A stretch of DNA of 64,000 bases from Sphingobacterium hotanense (GCF_008274825.1 NZ_CP030848.1:3843618-3907617), one strand, 5' to 3'. Shown: positions 19,455-29,500, counted from the first letter of the stretch. The notes: generated from the sequence alone by a model not told the origin. Numbers and translations are program-made.

Positions 19455-20618
19455 ATGATAACAAAAAGTGAGTTTGCGATCGTAGGAGGAGGAGTCGCCG
19501 GCTTAACCGCTGGTATTGCACTCGAACAACTGGGGCGCGACTTCAGCCTTTTTGAACAAACCAAAGAAGTAAAGGGAATAGGTGCCGGCTTCGGATTAGC
19601 CGCCAACGCCATGCGAGCTTTGGAAATATTAGGCCTACGCCCTGAAGTAGAGAAAATAGGCTATTACCTCGGGTCCTTTGCCATTTTAGATCAACAGGGA
19701 GATATCCTCGTCAATCCCAATACAAGCACGCTTTCGGATAAGTATAAACAGCAGAACTTCGCCATACATCGAGCCGATCTTCATCTCTTTCTATTGAGCA
19801 AACTGCAACCCGAACGTTTGCAGCTCGGGAAACAAGCCATCGAGCTAGAACAAAAATCCGAGAGTATCCTATTATCCTTTGCCGACGGCAGCAAGCACGA
19901 ATGCAAATACCTTATCATTGCCGATGGCGTGAAGTCGCCACTTCGTCAACAGCTAGTCCCTTCTTCTACCCCTCGCTATGCCGGATACAGTTGCTGGCGT
20001 GCAACGATCGACAACAGTGAAATCCAGCTGAGCTTAGGAACGGAGACGTGGGGGAAAGACGGTAGATTCGGGATGACACCGCTCGTAAACAACCGCATCT
20101 ATTGGTATGCATGTATCAATGGGCCGCGCAATCATCCTGAATTTAGCAAATACCGCGTGGCGGATCTGCAAAAGCAATTTGCAGAGTACCACCATCCTAT
20201 TCCAACCCTCCTTGCAAATACACGCGATGAAGACCTCATATGGAGCGACATCATCGATATAGCTCCGCTGAAAAACCTCGCCTATGGCCATATCTTGCTG
20301 ATAGGCGATGCTGGACACGCCACGACCCCAAACATGGGACAAGGTGCCTGCCAAGCCTTAGAGGATGTCGTTGTGCTACAAGATGAACTGAAAAAGAAAA
20401 ACGATGTTGTTGCGGCCTTCAAGTCCTTTGAACACAGAAGGCTGGCACGAACGAAATATATTACCGACACCTCCAAGATGATCGGACAGGTGTCGCAGTG
20501 GGAAAATCCGATCATGATCAGTGTCCGAAACACGATGATGAAAATGCTGCCCGCCAAAGCAAATCAAAAAGCCCTAGAGAAGCTTTTTAAACAAGATTTC
20601 ATGACTCTTAACACCTAA
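19455..20618 (+). CDS. FAD-dependent monooxygenase
   Basis: Class A flavoprotein monooxygenase related to UbiH and kynurenine 3-monooxygenase. The N-terminal dinucleotide fold is IVGGGVAGLTAGIALEQLG (residues 8-26), IIADGVKSPLRQ is the middle DG motif, and LIGDAGHATTPNMGQGACQA is the GD motif that contacts the FAD ribityl chain. 387 residues, no membrane segment. It begins one base after the rsmA stop, so it is translated from the same mRNA. The substrate is unknown; nothing in the neighbourhood points to a specific pathway. Confidence 0.85.
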   Translation: MITKSEFAIVGGGVAGLTAGIALEQLGRDFSLFEQTKEVKGIGAGFGLAANAMRALEILGLRPEVEKIGYYLGSFAILDQQGDILVNPNTSTLSDKYKQQNFAIHRADLHLFLLSKLQPERLQLGKQAIELEQKSESILLSFADGSKHECKYLIIADGVKSPLRQQLVPSSTPRYAGYSCWRATIDNSEIQLSLGTETWGKDGRFGMTPLVNNRIYWYACINGPRNHPEFSKYRVADLQKQFAEYHHPIPTLLANTRDEDLIWSDIIDIAPLKNLAYGHILLIGDAGHATTPNMGQGACQALEDVVVLQDELKKKNDVVAAFKSFEHRRLARTKYITDTSKMIGQVSQWENPIMISVRNTMMKMLPAKANQKALEKLFKQDFMTLNT

Positions 20619-20624
20619 TTACAA

Positions 20625-21551
20625 ATGAATATTCTAATCGTCGATGACCTTCATGAAGTCTTCTTAGAAAAATTAGACCAAGCAAAGATTCCTTATAACT
20701 ATCAACCTGATATTACCCGCGAAAAAGCCGAGCAGCTGATTCCCGAATACGAGGGATTAGTCATCCGCTCGAAGTTTCAGGTAGATGCTGATTTTATCGA
20801 CCTAGGCAGCAGGCTCAAGCTTATTGGCCGCGCCGGAGCCGGGATGGATAATATCGACGAAGCATATGCCGGCAGCAAAAGCATCGCTTTGTTCAGTGCC
20901 AACGACGGCAATAAGGATGCTGTAGGTGAGCACATGATCGGTATGTTACTATCATTAATGAATAACTTCCGCCGTGGCGACCAGGAAGTTCGTTCGGAAA
21001 AATGGTTGCGTGAAGAAAATCGTGGATATGAACTCAAAGGACGTACAGTCGCGATCATAGGATATGGACATAACGGACAGGCCATGGCAAAGAAACTATC
21101 CGGCTTTGAGGTCAATGTCATTGCCTACGATAAATACAAAACTGGCTTCTCCGACCAATATGCCCGCGAGGTCTCTATGGAGGAAGTAGTTAAATTGGCC
21201 GATGTCCTGAGCTTCCACATCCCCTTAACAAGAGAAACAAAAGGCATGGTAGACGAGGAATACTTGTTCCATTTCCGTAAGCCAATCTTCTTCCTCATGG
21301 GAGCACGTGGTGGCATAGCACAGATACCGGCGGTATTGAAATATTTAGATCAAGGCAAAATATTAGGAGCAGCATTCGACGTATTGCCGATTGAAAAATT
21401 CCCCTCGCTAGCCGAACAAGCTTGGTACAAAGATCTTATCAGCCGAGACAATGTATTGTTAAGTCCGCATGTCGCAGGCTGGACATTCGAAAGCTATTAT
21501 AAGCTTTCGAGCGTCTTGGCAGAAAAAATGATCGCTTACATCAAAAAGTAA
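20625..21551 (+). CDS. D-isomer-specific 2-hydroxyacid dehydrogenase
   Basis: NAD(P)-dependent 2-hydroxyacid dehydrogenase of the SerA-like superfamily, 308 residues. The nucleotide-binding loop is AIIGYGHNGQAMA (about 143-155), with the usual GxGxxG pattern. The catalytic arginine is in GARGGI and the catalytic histidine in SPHVAGWTFESY. It has no ACT domain, so it is not a full-length feedback-regulated SerA; phosphoglycerate, hydroxypyruvate or glyoxylate are possible substrates. It follows the monooxygenase by 6 bases. Confidence 0.85.
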   Translation: MNILIVDDLHEVFLEKLDQAKIPYNYQPDITREKAEQLIPEYEGLVIRSKFQVDADFIDLGSRLKLIGRAGAGMDNIDEAYAGSKSIALFSANDGNKDAVGEHMIGMLLSLMNNFRRGDQEVRSEKWLREENRGYELKGRTVAIIGYGHNGQAMAKKLSGFEVNVIAYDKYKTGFSDQYAREVSMEEVVKLADVLSFHIPLTRETKGMVDEEYLFHFRKPIFFLMGARGGIAQIPAVLKYLDQGKILGAAFDVLPIEKFPSLAEQAWYKDLISRDNVLLSPHVAGWTFESYYKLSSVLAEKMIAYIKK

Positions 21552-21867
21552 GCGATCCTATAAAAAACTAAAAGATTTAATCTCCGCTCATTTGAAACGA
21601 AGGAGACATCCGACTTGTCCCCTATTATGCTGTCAAAGAACGTGTTTTGCCAATTCCTCCCGGAACGACATACAGCAAGCTCTATATTATTCCCCATCAA
21701 TTTTATCCCTCTTATATTTCAAAACTAACTCAATTTTACACCAAACAGTATTAACCAAATATTAAATATCTGATACCAGGATTCTATCTTTCTTGTGTAC
21801 CCAACTGATATAAAAATATCTTACCAACATGTAACATTAGACACAAAACCTTTCATGTTTCCTTTGA

Positions 21868-21898
21868 AACACCAACAGGGATGAAAGTTCTTGATGGC
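21868..21898 (+). repeat. Dispersed 31-nt repeat, copy 2
   Basis: Partner of 15232-15262. The hairpin AGGGAT-GAAA-GTTCTT keeps pairing through G-U wobbles where it differs from copy 1. As in copy 1, it lies just beyond a terminator of a minus-strand gene. Confidence 0.6.
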
Positions 21899-21926
21899 CT
21901 CTGAAAAGAGACACGCCCATAAAAAA

Positions 21927-21952
21927 AGAAGCTGCCCCTAGGGACAGCTTCT
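21927..21952 (-). terminator. Terminator after the BACON lipoprotein gene
   Basis: 12-bp arms AGAAGCTGCCCC / GGGACAGCTTCT with one mismatch and a two-base loop, followed on the minus strand by seven T. It begins 27 bases after the stop at 21979. Confidence 0.85.
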
Positions 21953-21978
21953 AAGCAATTATTAACTAAACAATGAAA

Positions 21979-23130
21979 TTACTTTTCTAAACGCATCCCT
22001 AGCATATAAACATATGGAGGGATGTTGGTAAACCTACTGATCGTTGTTGTATTCAACTTATAAGCTGGAAACGCCATGCCGTCTGCAGCGTATTCTCTGT
22101 ATAAAATCTCAAGTGGAGAACCATTGTTCCATTTATTGAATGCATTAAAACTATAAACCATAGCCGTAGGTGAAGATTCAGCTATTGCCTTCAACAAAGG
22201 GTCAAAATTTGAGCTATACGCCTTAGCAGCAATATTATACATCATACCATAAACTCGAACTAATTTGTTCGTGTTAATCTCTTTCGATCTTTCATCATAG
22301 TAGTCTTCAAACAGCAATTGACCCGAATTAATCTGAATCGACCCATCTGGATTATACGTGACGTCAATCTTAATAGATCTGTTGCTAAGCGTTGCTATTG
22401 GTCCGGTCAATACCGTAAACACAGAACCATTAACTTTCTCGACAATATTTACCGACAAAGTTTTACGATAAGTTTCATTGACCGTGGCGTTATCGATAAA
22501 TGATAAACGACCAGGGCCGAGGAATTCTTCATAAGACAAAATATTCAGCTGTGTAAGATCTAAAACGGCCTCGTCAGTACCGTAGATGATTGTCGCTTTC
22601 GCCGTACGTTTCGTGTTTTTGTCAGCAGGCTGATAGCTATCCGCTGTGATATAGAGGGTATCTCCTTCCACCTTATAGCTTAACCAATCCTGATCAAATT
22701 CCACCTTATAATCGACGTTACTGATGATATTGATTTTCTTAACCCCTCCTTTGAATGAATAATTCAAATCTTTAATCGGTGAGTTGATGTCGAACAATAG
22801 CCCTCTCTGAGTAATCGGAACAACTAGCTTTTTGCCATCATTCGATGTGATGTGTATCAGCGTTGATCGATTGGTCTTATCGTCGTTCTGTTCAACTGTG
22901 ATGTGAATGATGTTTCCATCTTGCTGAATTTTACACCAAGCATCTTCGACACTTGCCGTGTAATCTGCTGAACTTAGCTGAATCGTCCCTTTATTTTCTA
23001 GGGGCCCAGTTCCCAATTTTGTCTCAACAACAGACAATTCAGGGGCAGAATTATCCTTCTTGCAGGATACCATGACCGTAGCCATGACGCCTAAAAAGAA
23101 AATGTATTTAAATAAATTTCTCATCGTCAT
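21979..23130 (-). CDS. BACON-domain lipoprotein
   Basis: 383-residue predicted surface lipoprotein: signal peptide, then lipidated cysteine C23 (VSCKKD), then two BACON-like beta domains (about 45-115 and 120-200; motifs DAWCKIQQDGNIIHITV and DQDWLSYKVEGDTLYITA). The C-terminal half is unrecognised. BACON domains often bind glycans or mucin-like ligands. The gene follows the broken DUF4302 gene by 5 bases and appears intact, but its operon partners are decayed, so it may be stranded. A second in-frame ATG at 23124 is an equally possible start. Confidence 0.75.
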   Translation of the reverse strand: MTMRNLFKYIFFLGVMATVMVSCKKDNSAPELSVVETKLGTGPLENKGTIQLSSADYTASVEDAWCKIQQDGNIIHITVEQNDDKTNRSTLIHITSNDGKKLVVPITQRGLLFDINSPIKDLNYSFKGGVKKINIISNVDYKVEFDQDWLSYKVEGDTLYITADSYQPADKNTKRTAKATIIYGTDEAVLDLTQLNILSYEEFLGPGRLSFIDNATVNETYRKTLSVNIVEKVNGSVFTVLTGPIATLSNRSIKIDVTYNPDGSIQINSGQLLFEDYYDERSKEINTNKLVRVYGMMYNIAAKAYSSNFDPLLKAIAESSPTAMVYSFNAFNKWNNGSPLEILYREYAADGMAFPAYKLNTTTISRFTNIPPYVYMLGMRLEK

Positions 23131-23135
23131 TATTC

Positions 23136-24249
23136 TTATTGCTTAACGAGTTTAATATTGTAAAGGAAGTTTACCCCATCCTTATTATCATAAAATGTTT
23201 TTGTGCTTCCAACGATCTTATGTAAGCCTAAAAATTTCATCGGCGATGCACCAAAAATACCTGGCTTAGTATATTGAGACATAACCGTTAATGACGGTTT
23301 CTCACGCGTACCTTGCATCCATAAACCTCCCATAATGTGTTCTGGAGTGTTTTGGTAAGTTTGGCTGATGTAACCTAATAGATTCATCTCGTAACCCACC
23401 GTCAACCACAAGTTACCCGAAGAACCATCTGGCGTTCTACCTAAATTTTGTGGCTTGAAAATTAAGTTACCATTTTCATAGTCTAACTGAATAGGGCGAA
23501 TAAATGTCTCAGACGTCAGCGTATAGGACTTACCCTCTTCTTTTGCTGCTATAGTAACAATCTCGCTCTTTGAACCACGATTACTGATATAAGTTAACTT
23601 GTAACTACCTGGAATATCTGCATATTCTAAGCGGACACTTTTAATTGTGATAGCACTATTTCCCCTAGCTTGGAAGGTTTTTGTATCCTTATTGAAGATA
23701 AAACTATCGTACTCTTTACCATCTAGAGTCACCGAGAATTGCAAATCAATACCTTCGTCAGAAACTGCATAATATGTTACTTCATCTGGACTCTCCGTGT
23801 TGTACCACTTGCTTTGATCCAAGTTAATTGCTCCACCAGTAGTTCCACCAGCAGTTTGAATATCAAAACGCATCAATTTGCTGAAGATGTTTTTCAATTC
23901 TTTAACTTCATTCACATACGCTACGAAGTCCTTCTCCTCACCAAGAGGACGCATTACGATGGTATTGCCGAATTTCTTGCCACGCATTACAATTTTTTCC
24001 GCCGTTACGGACTCCATAATAAATTCATAATCTCCACCTAGTCCATCCGGAGAGGATGGTGAAGCCTCTGAATAATAATGAAGAATAGGGTTAACTATCA
24101 AAACTCAAAACTGGACCATTGTCAGAAACAAAAGTGTAAGTCGAAGTTTGGGAAGTCCCCGCGTTCACTTTATTTGTAGTCAGCTCAGATGCTAATTCCA
24201 CCTTACCTTCTTTAAACTTGGCAAGCATCTTATAGCCGCCACTCGGGTT
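23136..24249 (-). pseudogene. DUF4302 lipoprotein gene, 5'-truncated and frameshifted
   Basis: The main frame (23136-24101, 321 codons) starts with IVNPILHYYSEASP, which is mid-protein for DUF4302 lipoproteins. Just upstream, another frame (24249-24091) reads NPSGGYKMLAKFKEGKVE and ends GPVLSFDS-stop, matching the immediately preceding DUF4302 segment. The two frames join at about 24093-24101, so a 1- or 2-base indel has split the gene. The signal peptide and first 30 to 40 residues are missing, replaced by the end of the sigma-factor gene. The main ORF would have to start at a TTG, which is not a credible native start. Confidence 0.82.
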
Positions 24250-24802
24250 CTATGAGGAAGGCTAAAATCAAGATCATCATCAAAAATGCTCTTAATTTCT
24301 TGACCGCCGACTGGGCCAGGTTCTTTGCAGATTGGGGGTTGATATGCAGATGTTCAGCAATTTCTTTAAAACTCATGGTTTTATAATACCGAAAATATAA
24401 CACTTGTTTCTGCCGTCTGCTCAATTGTGCAATACCTCGTTTCAGCATTTCGCGCGAATCGCCTTCCGATTCCGAGGCAATCCAGAATTCTTCAACGCTT
24501 GCTTCACCGCTGTCATGTTCCTCCGGATTCAAGGTAACTGTCGCCATCTTAGGGCTTCGATTCAACAACGTGTTCTTTAAAGCAATGAAGAGATAAACCT
24601 TTACATTTTTTACGGCCGTGTAACGACCGCGCTTATTATAAATATTAACAAATAAATCGTGAATACTATCCTGAACATCATCCGGACTGTATCCAAGGTT
24701 CAGACCATAGGAATATAGTGCGTCAACATGTTGTTGGTACACTTACGCAAAAGCTTCTTCATCTCCCTCTTGCAGTAAATTCCATAAGTCAATCTCAATC
24801 AT
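24230..24802 (-). pseudogene. FecI-type ECF sigma-70 factor gene with in-frame stop
   Basis: From the ATG at 24802 the frame reads MIEIDLWNLLQEGDEEAFA, then TAA (24743-24745), then VYQQHVDALYSYGLNLGY and onward through a complete sigma2/sigma4 pair. Region 2 contains DDVQDSIHDLFVNIYNKRG and region 4 contains LSRRQKQVLYFRYYKTMSF and the helix-turn-helix EIAEHLHINPQSAKNLA. A typical protein has Glu where the TAA stands, so one substitution explains the break. The 3' end runs into the DUF4302 remnant, and the last few residues (EPEWRL) are probably read-through of a deletion junction. The first residue of the intact downstream frame is a GTG at 24742. Confidence 0.82.
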
Positions 24803-24991
24803 AACTCAAAAAAATCACTAAAAACCGTTAATATCAGCTTTAGAAACTAATACAGATCCGCATTGATAAGTGATTCGCTAAAACGATAGATGTATTTTAG
24901 GATATTATTAATAATTATTTAACAAAAGGAGGGAAAATATTTTTGTATTACAAAAATTCCTACAACATCAAACAATTATTACAATAAAAAT

Positions 24992-25918
24992 CTAGGACAG
25001 TCGAAACAGAAAAACCAAAAACCATTGCACAATAAGTGCTAAATCCAATAAATAGACCGTATGGTAGTTGCGTTTACTTGTAAAAACAACAGATTTCATC
25101 AGCACCAATATTAGCAGCGTGGTAAGTAACATCCCTGCCTTTACCGGAATGCTGTATGGCGAAAAGGCGATCAAAAATAAGTGTGCAATCCCAAGAATAT
25201 AGGCTAGATTAATTGCAGCAGGTTCGCCTAACATCGTGGGCACGGTCTTTAGATTATAATGGGTATCCTGTTCCATATCGCGAATATCAAATGGAAGGGT
25301 GCAGATCAGGAGAAATAGTATCTTCACCAAGCCCAAATAATTCGCCATAAACCAGTCTATTGTCGCTCCTTCCACGTAAAGCTCGACGACGGGCAAGCCC
25401 ACACTGCTGAGCGACCATACCAATGCAATGTAGAAGAGCTTGAGCCCTGGCACCGAACGCAGGCCGCGCCGCTGTCCATTGATCCGAAGAAACGGAACTG
25501 CATAAGCCATACTGACCAAGCCGACGAAGGCTAAATAGTAAAAGGTATAAGGATGGATTTGTAAAAGAGCATAGATAAGTAAGAAAACAGCCAATATACT
25601 GTTCAACCACAATAACCACTCATACTTAAATACCCAACGTGTTCTTAAATATGGCGATTGCTGAGGATTCGCCGGTTTCGAAAGATATAAACTCAAGTTA
25701 TACAGCAAGAGCGTAGTGGTCCCTTCTATCCATAGAATAGCCGGGTTAATATCGAAGTCCAGCACGTAATACGTCAGCGCGCATTGAGCCACCGCAGCAA
25801 GGGCAATCAAAAGATTGCTGTGGACGAAAAAATGATATGTCGCTCGGATGTATTTCAATGCTCTTTCTTGCAAACAATTGACAATGCTGCTTTGATTCGC
25901 GAACACAAAAATTAGCAA
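24992..25918 (-). CDS. UbiA prenyltransferase-related membrane protein
   Basis: About 300 residues with eight or so hydrophobic segments in a UbiA-like arrangement. The second aspartate motif is recognisable as DIRDMEQDTHYNLKTVP. The first motif, normally NDxxDxxxD, is not visible: the equivalent loop reads YNLSLYLSKPANP. Function as a prenyltransferase is therefore uncertain. The open frame begins at a TTG at 25918. No ATG lies near the start, and a TTG at the ALKYIRATY position preceded by AAGAAAGAG is an alternative. It is divergent from acs. Confidence 0.65.
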   Translation of the reverse strand: MLIFVFANQSSIVNCLQERALKYIRATYHFFVHSNLLIALAAVAQCALTYYVLDFDINPAILWIEGTTTLLLYNLSLYLSKPANPQQSPYLRTRWVFKYEWLLWLNSILAVFLLIYALLQIHPYTFYYLAFVGLVSMAYAVPFLRINGQRRGLRSVPGLKLFYIALVWSLSSVGLPVVELYVEGATIDWFMANYLGLVKILFLLICTLPFDIRDMEQDTHYNLKTVPTMLGEPAAINLAYILGIAHLFLIAFSPYSIPVKAGMLLTTLLILVLMKSVVFTSKRNYHTVYLLDLALIVQWFLVFLFRLS

Positions 25919-26045
25919 ATCTTCACAAAAATCGCTAGATTAGTGCTAAAGAGGTATTATTTTTTCGTTTTTAATAACAATTTGACCGAAAATAATAAAA
26001 CCTTCTATAAAGATAATGTAGACCTATAATATTTTTTTATTAAAA

Positions 26046-27968
26046 ATGAGTTTTCAAATTAAATCTTTTGAGGCGTATCAAGATGCCTATAAGAAGAGTG
26101 TAGAACAACCTGAAGCATTCTGGGCAGAGATTGCCGACAACTTCTTTTGGAAGAGAAAATGGACGAATGTTCTTGACTGGAATTTCAATGAGCCAAAGAT
26201 CAAATGGTTCGAAGGTGGAAAATTAAACATCACCGAGAACTGTTTAGATCGTCATATCTATTTGAACGGTGATAAGCCTGCTATTATTTGGGAACCTAAC
26301 GACCCGAACGAAGCACACCGTATATTATCTTACAAGCAATTGCTACAGAAGGTAGAGCAGTTTGCGAATGTACTGAAGAACAACAACATCCGCAAAGGTG
26401 ATCGTGTATGTATCTACTTACCGATGGTTCCTGAGCTTGTTATTGCTGTCCTTGCTTGTGCACGTATAGGCGCCATCCATTCGGTGGTATTCGGTGGATT
26501 CTCCGCACAGTCAATCGCCGACCGTATCAACGATGCGGAATGTAAATTGGTGATCACTGCAGATGGCGGTTTCCGTGGCAAGAAAGTGTTGGAACTGAAA
26601 ACTATCGTAGATGACGCCTTGATGCAATGCAAGTCTGTAGAAAAAGTAATCGTATTGACTCGCTCACGCACGCCTATCTCCATGATTAAAGGACGTGATG
26701 TATGGTGGGAAGATGAGATCAAAAAAGTAGAAACGCAAGGCAATCCTGCTTGTCCGGCAGAAGAAATGGATGCAGAGGATGTATTGTTCATTCTTTACAC
26801 ATCCGGATCGACCGGAAAACCAAAAGGTGTGGTGCATACGACTGCAGGATATATGGTCTATACCGGCTATACTTTTGCTAATACTTTCCAGTACCAACCA
26901 GGCGAAGTTTATTTCTGTACAGCAGATATCGGATGGATCACCGGTCATAGCTACATTGTCTACGGTCCATTATCGCAAGGAGCAACTTCATTAATGTTTG
27001 AAGGTATTCCGACCTTCCCTGACGCTGGTCGCTACTGGGATATCGTCGATAAGCATAAAGTAAATATTATTTATACCGCACCAACTGCCCTACGTTCGTT
27101 AATGGCATTTGGCGATGAGTATGTAGAAAATAAAGACCTTTCTTCGCTGCGTGTCTTAGGATCCGTTGGTGAGCCTATCAACCAAGAAGCGTGGGAATGG
27201 TATCATAACAAAGTCGGCAAAGGTAAATGTCCGATTGCCGATACTTGGTGGCAAACGGAGAATGGCGGTCATTTGATCACTCCTATTGCAGGTATTACCC
27301 CTGAAATTCCAGGTTATGCAATGTTGCCATTGCCGGGAGTACAACCTACCTTGATGGATGAAAACGGTGAAGAAATTCAAGGCAATGATGTGTCGGGTAA
27401 CTTATGTATCAAGTTCCCATGGCCAGGTATGCTACGCACCACTTGGGGAGACCACGAGCGTTGTAAACAGACTTATTTCTCAACCTACGAGAATATGTAC
27501 TTCACCGGGGATGGCTGTTACCGCAGCCCGGAAGGTTATTACCGTATTACGGGCCGTGTGGATGATGTATTGAACGTATCGGGACACCGTATCGGTACTG
27601 CCGAAGTTGAAAACGCCATCAACATGCACGCCGACGTAGTAGAATCAGCAATCGTAGGCTATCCGCACCCTGTTAAAGGCCAAGGCATCTACGCTTACGT
27701 CATCGCGAACCACCATATCGACGCCGAAAAAACACGTCAAGATATCTTACAGACCGTTCAACGTATTATCGGAGCGATCGCAAAACCAGATATCATCCAA
27801 TTCGTGCAAGACTTACCAAAAACAAGATCCGGCAAGATTATGCGCCGAATCCTGAGAAAAATCGCCGAAGGCGAATTGAACAACCTCGGAGATACATCGA
27901 CCCTACAAGATCCAACCGTAGTGGACGCGATTATCAAAGGAGCAGAAGAATTCAGATCGCAATCGTAA
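26046..27968 (+). CDS. acs: Acetyl-CoA synthetase
   Basis: AMP-forming acetate-CoA ligase, 640 residues, the usual length. The adenylate-forming core motif is YTSGSTGKPKGVVHTT (about 254-269), the A5-like motif is WWQTENGG, the GYYRITGRVDDVLNVSGHRI hinge follows, and the regulatory acetylation lysine lies in TRSGKIMRR. It converts acetate to acetyl-CoA for scavenging or overflow recycling. Monocistronic, with a clear terminator. Confidence 0.96.
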   Translation: MSFQIKSFEAYQDAYKKSVEQPEAFWAEIADNFFWKRKWTNVLDWNFNEPKIKWFEGGKLNITENCLDRHIYLNGDKPAIIWEPNDPNEAHRILSYKQLLQKVEQFANVLKNNNIRKGDRVCIYLPMVPELVIAVLACARIGAIHSVVFGGFSAQSIADRINDAECKLVITADGGFRGKKVLELKTIVDDALMQCKSVEKVIVLTRSRTPISMIKGRDVWWEDEIKKVETQGNPACPAEEMDAEDVLFILYTSGSTGKPKGVVHTTAGYMVYTGYTFANTFQYQPGEVYFCTADIGWITGHSYIVYGPLSQGATSLMFEGIPTFPDAGRYWDIVDKHKVNIIYTAPTALRSLMAFGDEYVENKDLSSLRVLGSVGEPINQEAWEWYHNKVGKGKCPIADTWWQTENGGHLITPIAGITPEIPGYAMLPLPGVQPTLMDENGEEIQGNDVSGNLCIKFPWPGMLRTTWGDHERCKQTYFSTYENMYFTGDGCYRSPEGYYRITGRVDDVLNVSGHRIGTAEVENAINMHADVVESAIVGYPHPVKGQGIYAYVIANHHIDAEKTRQDILQTVQRIIGAIAKPDIIQFVQDLPKTRSGKIMRRILRKIAEGELNNLGDTSTLQDPTVVDAIIKGAEEFRSQS

Positions 27969-27992
27969 GTAAAAACTACGAAGAGATACAGC

Positions 27993-28017
27993 AGAGGCTA
28001 ACCAATGGTTAGCCTCT
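27993..28017 (+). terminator. Terminator after acs
   Basis: Stem AGAGGCTAACC / GGTTAGCCTCT closing a three-base loop, followed by TTTTTTCTG. It begins 25 bases after the acs stop. Confidence 0.9.
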
Positions 28018-28273
28018 TTTTTCTGAAAGTTATTGTTGTTTTTTCAATCTAAACCAATAAAAAATCAGACCAGTGTTCAAGGGTCTATTTTTTTGTCTGG
28101 AATATTTTGTTTCTGTTTCTTAAGTATTCTTCTTGATCAAAAAAAGGACTTTATTACTAAAAACAAGAGTATAATTTTTTCTTCGAGCTCTAAAGGCATC
28201 AACTGTTGGTTCTTAAACGTCTGTTATCAGTTTTTTTCACGGGGAGTCTAACCACCAAAAAAAGGTCGATCTT
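28018..28273 (+). other. AT-rich segment between acs and IS110 copy 1
   Basis: Very T-rich on the plus strand. A weak hairpin AGACC / GGTCT near 28069-28087 is followed by ATTTTTTT. The right-hand end of the first IS110 element should lie here, but IS110 elements usually lack terminal inverted repeats, so the boundary cannot be set by eye. The 28033-28251 open frame has no coding character. Confidence 0.5.
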
Positions 28274-29500
28274 TTATTTATAAGACGTGTTCTTCAGGGT
28301 ACTCAATTGTTTCTGTAATCTGTCAATTCTTTTAAGTCTTCTATTTTCCAGTATTTTTATATCCTGGGGATGTAATTGATAGGGTTCCATGTCCCTCAGC
28401 ACATGGTATGCAGCGGTCAATATCTTATGTGCAATGGCTATTGTCGCCTTCTTATGTCCTCTTCGGGCAGCGATCTGGTGATGCTTGACTGCAAGTAAGG
28501 GATTGGCCTTGGATCTAGAAGCTACCCATGCGGCCTCTACGAGCGTCGTCTTGAGATACTTATTTCCATGTGTTGTTCTGGAGGAATACTTTTTTCCTGC
28601 ACTCTCATTGTTGCCCGGGCAAACACCAGCCCATGAGGAAAGGTTCTGATGTGTTGCAAATTGGGTCATGTCCGTACCGATCTCTGAGACGATTCCTAAT
28701 GCTACTTTGGAAGACACTCCCGGAATAGTCTCCAGTAGTTCCAGCTCCCGATACATGATCCTTGCGTACTGTTCCATCTGAGCCTCTGATTGTGCTATTT
28801 GTAGATTGATATGATCGATGGATTGCAGTATAAGGGTCAACATGAAGCGGTGGTGATCTGTGACCTTGCCAGTAAGTGCTTTAATCAGTTCTGCGTGTTT
28901 CTTGACCAGTGAACCCTTGGCCATGCTTGCCAACAGCAAAGGATCGCTCTGACCTTTAGCCATGGATCGGACCATTTCCATGGCGCTTACACCGAATACG
29001 TCGCTGACCACGCTCCGCAGTTTGACGTTGGCAGATTCAAGGATGTTCTGCAACCGGTTCTTTTCTGCAGTCCGCATCGCGATCAGCTTGCGTCTATGTC
29101 GGTAGAGCTCCCTGAGCTCCCGGATATGTTGTGCTGGAATGAAGCTACCCTTCAGTAGACCGGAAAGAAGCAGTTTGGAGATCCATTCGCTATCCTTCTT
29201 ATCGGTCTTCTGCCCCGGAACATTCTTGATGTGGCGGGCATTGACCAACAAAATGTGAAAGTAATCTTCCAAAACCGCGTAAACCGGTCGCCAGTAAACA
29301 CCGGTGCTCTCCATGGCAACCTGTGTAATGGAATGGGATTGAAGCCATTGCACTAAATCATACAGGTCATCCGTAAAAGTTAAGAAGGTTTTTGTCTCTG
29401 TATCAAAATCACTACCTTTAATGGTAGCAACTACTGTGTCTTTATGGACATCCAGTCCACAGCCACGATCAAGAATAAAGGGTAATCCGCTGACAGCCAT
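28274..29500 (-). CDS. IS110-family transposase (copy 1)
   Basis: 408-residue DEDD recombinase of IS110 type. The RuvC-like N-terminal domain shows [15 protein letters not shown] and the paired acidic [12 protein letters not shown]. The C-terminal Transposase_20 domain shows [20 protein letters not shown] and [13 protein letters not shown], which contains the serine expected for the second catalytic site. The frame is intact, with a family-normal length and no internal stops. IS110 recombinases act with a bridge RNA encoded in the element's non-coding end; the segment at 29501-29640 is the candidate here. Confidence 0.93.
   Translation of the reverse strand: MAVSGLPFILDRGCGLDVHKDTVVATIKGSDFDTETKTFLTFTDDLYDLVQWLQSHSITQVAMESTGVYWRPVYAVLEDYFHILLVNARHIKNVPGQKTDKKDSEWISKLLLSGLLKGSFIPAQHIRELRELYRHRRKLIAMRTAEKNRLQNILESANVKLRSVVSDVFGVSAMEMVRSMAKGQSDPLLLASMAKGSLVKKHAELIKALTGKVTDHHRFMLTLILQSIDHINLQIAQSEAQMEQYARIMYRELELLETIPGVSSKVALGIVSEIGTDMTQFATHQNLSSWAGVCPGNNESAGKKYSSRTTHGNKYLKTTLVEAAWVASRSKANPLLAVKHHQIAARRGHKKATIAIAHKILTAAYHVLRDMEPYQLHPQDIKILENRRLKRIDRLQKQLSTLKNTSYK

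Larger units (their letters stand above)
21552..21978. other. 427-bp convergent gap
   Basis: Lies between the 3' ends of the dehydrogenase (plus) and the BACON lipoprotein (minus). It holds a 31-nt dispersed repeat (21868-21898) and a minus-strand terminator (21927-21952). The rest is AT-rich with no supported ORF. A stretch near 21631-21650 resembles an rRNA-leader boxA on the minus strand, but no rRNA gene is present. Confidence 0.6.

Noticed and set aside
21625-21660. Minus-strand ACGTTCTTTGACA, similar to an rRNA leader boxA
   Set aside because: No rRNA or tRNA gene follows on that strand; a single short match is likely chance.
28033-28251. 72-codon plus-strand frame after acs
   Set aside because: Composition follows the T-rich DNA, no start context, no domain; lies in the IS110 border region.
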